Below, piece by piece: positions 62,117 through 64,000 of a stretch of DNA of 64,000 nt (positions within the stretch are counted from its first letter, which is position 1; each line of letters starts with the position of its first letter). The notes below the pieces were generated by a model. The model searched no databases. It saw only the letters and a list, made by a program, of their open reading frames with translations, and had not been told where the DNA came from. The stretch comes from Microcyclospora pomicola (Eukaryota > Ascomycota > Dothideomycetes > Capnodiales): the NCBI GenBank assembly GCA_002786065.1, contig NHNY01000005.1, forward strand, positions 496,001 to 560,000, given 5' to 3'. Both the position numbers and the translations under genes were made by a program.

Positions 62117-64000
62117 ATGAGGTTTGGCCGTACGTTGGAGTTGGCGACATATGCCCCGTGGAAGGGCAAATACATAGACTATGCCAAGCTTAAGAAGCTC
62201 CTACGCGAGGACGAGTCAGCTCCCAACTCTCCCACCACCGAAACCAAGGGCGCAACATGGTCAGAAGACGACGAGGGCGCGTTTGTCGACGAGCTGGTGA
62301 ATCAGCAGCTCGAGAAGGTGCACGCATTCCACAAGGACACCTACGAGAAACTCCGCGATCGAACGGCTAAATGCGAAGCCAAGCTTGATCAGGTCGCTGT
62401 GGCTACGCGTGGAAATGATGAAGAGAACACGCAGTCAAAGAAAGATGAAAAGAGCGGACAGAAAAGCTCTGATGGTAGCGGTCTTCTGAACAAATCGGAG
62501 TCAAGCAGCAATGGCAACGGCAAGAAACCCGTGCCCAGCGATGCTGAGAAGCAGAAGATCCTTGGGGAGGTCTTGTCCGAGCTGGACGACATCACGAAAG
62601 AGACGAATGAGCTCGAGAAATACAGCCGCATCAACTACACCGGGTTCCTCAAGGCAGCCAAGAAGCACGACCGCAAGCGTGGTCACTCATACCGGGTCCG
62701 GCCATTGCTGCAAGTACGATTGGCTGCGTTGTCATTCAATAAAGAAGATTACAGCCCACTTCTGTATCGTCTGAGTGCCATGTACAGCTTCGTTCGTCAA
62801 CATCTCGAAGGTGCTGAAAAGCGCGGATTGAGCATCAGCGAGCACACTGAAGGTCGCGACGAATATGTGAGCCACAAATTCTGGGTACATCCGGAGAACC
62901 TGCTCGAGGTTAAGACTCTGATTCTGCGTCGTCTTCCCGTGCTGGTGTACAACCCGCAGACCTCCAAGATCGCCGAAGGCCATCAAACAGACCCGTCCAT
63001 CACCAGCATCTACTTCGATAATCCAGCCTTCTCGCTATACACAAATAAGGTGGACGACAACGTGGCTTCGTCGCTCCGATTACGCTGGTATGGTCAGTTG
63101 AACGAGAAGCCCGAGATCTGGTTCGAAAAGAAGACTGTCGCGGAGGAGAATACTAGCCAGGAGTCTCGCATTTCTACCAAAGAAAAATACGTGCAGCGAT
63201 TCATCAAGAATGAGTACCACATGGAGAAGCAGATCAGCAAGCTCGAAGATCGGGCTGGAGCTGAGAGCAACACAGTCAAGAACCTGAAGGAGTCGGTTGA
63301 AGAGATTCAGAAATTCATAAAAGAAAATGACCTTCAACCTATGCTTCGGGCTAACTACACGCGGACCGCTTTCCAGATTCCTGGAGATGATCGAGTTCGC
63401 ATCAGTCTCGACACTGATCTTGCTTTCATTCGTGAGGACGCTATCGATGAGAGGCCATGCCGTGACCCAGAGACATGGCACAGGACTGACATTGACAACA
63501 ATGAGCTCGAGTACCCGTTCTCTTCAATCCGCAAAGGCGAGATCAACCGCTTACCATTTGCGCTTCTTGAGATCAAGACACGCAATGTCAACAAGAAGAT
63601 TGAATGGGTCGAGGATCTTGTCAACAGCCATCTTGTCAAGGAGTCGCCACGTTTCAGCAAATTTGTGCACGGTGTCGCTGAGCTCTTCGAAGACTATGTG
63701 AACACCTTCCCGTTCTGGCTTTCTGAGCTAGATACTGACATCCGTCGGGACCCTCACCAAGCTTTTGAAGACGAGCAAGCCAAGAAGCAGAAGGAACGAG
63801 ACGATGAATTTGCTGTGGGTAGTCTCCTCAAGAGTCCGATGCATCGGGGCCATCAAGGCGCTGTTATATCACCAGTCGGTTCGCCCTCGCTGAGTCAAAT
63901 CATGCGAAAGAGTCCTTACACTCTAAATGGCAATACGAAGAACGACGCGGGGAAGTCCGTCGGGACCACGTCAAGTCAATTGCGTGAGACTGCCGGGGAG
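62117..64000 (+). CDS. Vacuolar transporter chaperone subunit, Vtc2/Vtc3 type (5' part)
   Basis: Open from the ATG at 62117 to the window end, 628 codons visible, no stop. The SPX domain begins MRFGRTLELATYAPWKGKYI, with the Lys-rich YIDYAKLKKLL that binds inositol pyrophosphates. The SPX helix bundle closes near ELEKYSRINYTGFLKAAKKH. The polyphosphate-polymerase-type tunnel domain follows (about 250-555): SLRLRWYG, IWFEKKTV, YTRTAFQIPGDDRVRISLDT, FALLEIKTR and SHLVKESPRFSKFVHG. The segment PFWLSELDTDIRRDP and the non-catalytic-looking EKKTVAEENT (in place of the Vtc4 RKTH) favour Vtc2/Vtc3 over the Vtc4 catalytic subunit. The C-terminal DUF202 membrane domain lies beyond the window. The complex makes polyphosphate in the vacuole membrane. 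Confidence 0.88.
   Translation, partial: MRFGRTLELATYAPWKGKYIDYAKLKKLLREDESAPNSPTTETKGATWSEDDEGAFVDELVNQQLEKVHAFHKDTYEKLRDRTAKCEAKLDQVAVATRGNDEENTQSKKDEKSGQKSSDGSGLLNKSESSSNGNGKKPVPSDAEKQKILGEVLSELDDITKETNELEKYSRINYTGFLKAAKKHDRKRGHSYRVRPLLQVRLAALSFNKEDYSPLLYRLSAMYSFVRQHLEGAEKRGLSISEHTEGRDEYVSHKFWVHPENLLEVKTLILRRLPVLVYNPQTSKIAEGHQTDPSITSIYFDNPAFSLYTNKVDDNVASSLRLRWYGQLNEKPEIWFEKKTVAEENTSQESRISTKEKYVQRFIKNEYHMEKQISKLEDRAGAESNTVKNLKESVEEIQKFIKENDLQPMLRANYTRTAFQIPGDDRVRISLDTDLAFIREDAIDERPCRDPETWHRTDIDNNELEYPFSSIRKGEINRLPFALLEIKTRNVNKKIEWVEDLVNSHLVKESPRFSKFVHGVAELFEDYVNTFPFWLSELDTDIRRDPHQAFEDEQAKKQKERDDEFAVGSLLKSPMHRGHQGAVISPVGSPSLSQIMRKSPYTLNGNTKNDAGKSVGTTSSQLRETAGE

Noticed and set aside
1-64000. 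CRISPR arrays, insertion sequences, prophage or secondary-metabolite cluster
   Set aside because: No spaced direct repeats, transposase motifs, phage genes or PKS/NRPS/terpene genes were found; the sequence is eukaryotic.

Overview
The window is nuclear DNA of a filamentous ascomycete (Pezizomycotina). The genes lie densely on both strands. Introns are short (about 50-110 nt, one of about 355 nt), with GT...AG borders and CTAAC/CTGAC-like branch sites. Gene content is ordinary eukaryotic housekeeping: MAK16, EMC7, Sey1, TACO1, Laa1/HEATR5, Trm9, VTC. A Dothideomycete is my best guess, but this is inference from general gene style. No bacterial, viral or transposon genes were recognised.

Layout. 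0.7-7.5 kb: glycogen branching enzyme (-), mitochondrial ClpX-type ATPase (+) and MAK16 (-). 7.5-9.4 kb is gene-free and carries four TTAGGG-type motifs. 9.4-11.5 kb: a Ksp1/Ran1-type kinase (-), followed by a 3.8 kb gene-poor stretch. 15.3-18.5 kb: a methionine-salvage enolase-phosphatase (+) and tRNA wobble-uridine methyltransferase Trm9 (-). 19.6-28.2 kb: a compact ubiquitin protease (+), a four-TM membrane protein (-), an unrecognised small ORF (-), a Cyc2-like flavoprotein (+) and an MFS transporter (+). 28.4-40.3 kb: giant HEAT-repeat Laa1/HEATR5 (-), TACO1 (+), EMC7 (+) and Sey1 (-). 41.2-50.9 kb: Pumilio protein (-), a large secreted alpha/beta-hydrolase (-), a Sly41-like transporter (+) and an ammonium transporter (+). 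51.6-64 kb: coproporphyrinogen oxidase (+), an APC-family permease (+), a SANT/Myb-WD40-zinc-ribbon protein (-), a Nudix hydrolase (-) and the 5' part of a Vtc2/3-type polyphosphate-complex gene (+), cut by the window end.

The genes do not form an obvious cluster or pathway; this looks like a normal core-chromosome arm. I rebuilt exon structures by hand from splice signals and reading frame. Three introns (in the branching enzyme, the Pumilio gene and EMC7) have lengths divisible by three and no stop, so they would be silently retained by a naive translation. Observations most worth a second look are the multi-domain SANT-WD40-zinc-ribbon protein with an N-terminal SUMO-interaction-like motif, the TTAGGG motif cluster upstream of MAK16, the CACGTG plus paired CCAAT boxes upstream of the VTC gene, a membrane-anchor-like leader on coproporphyrinogen oxidase, and a tRNA-like hairpin between the ammonium transporter and HEM13.
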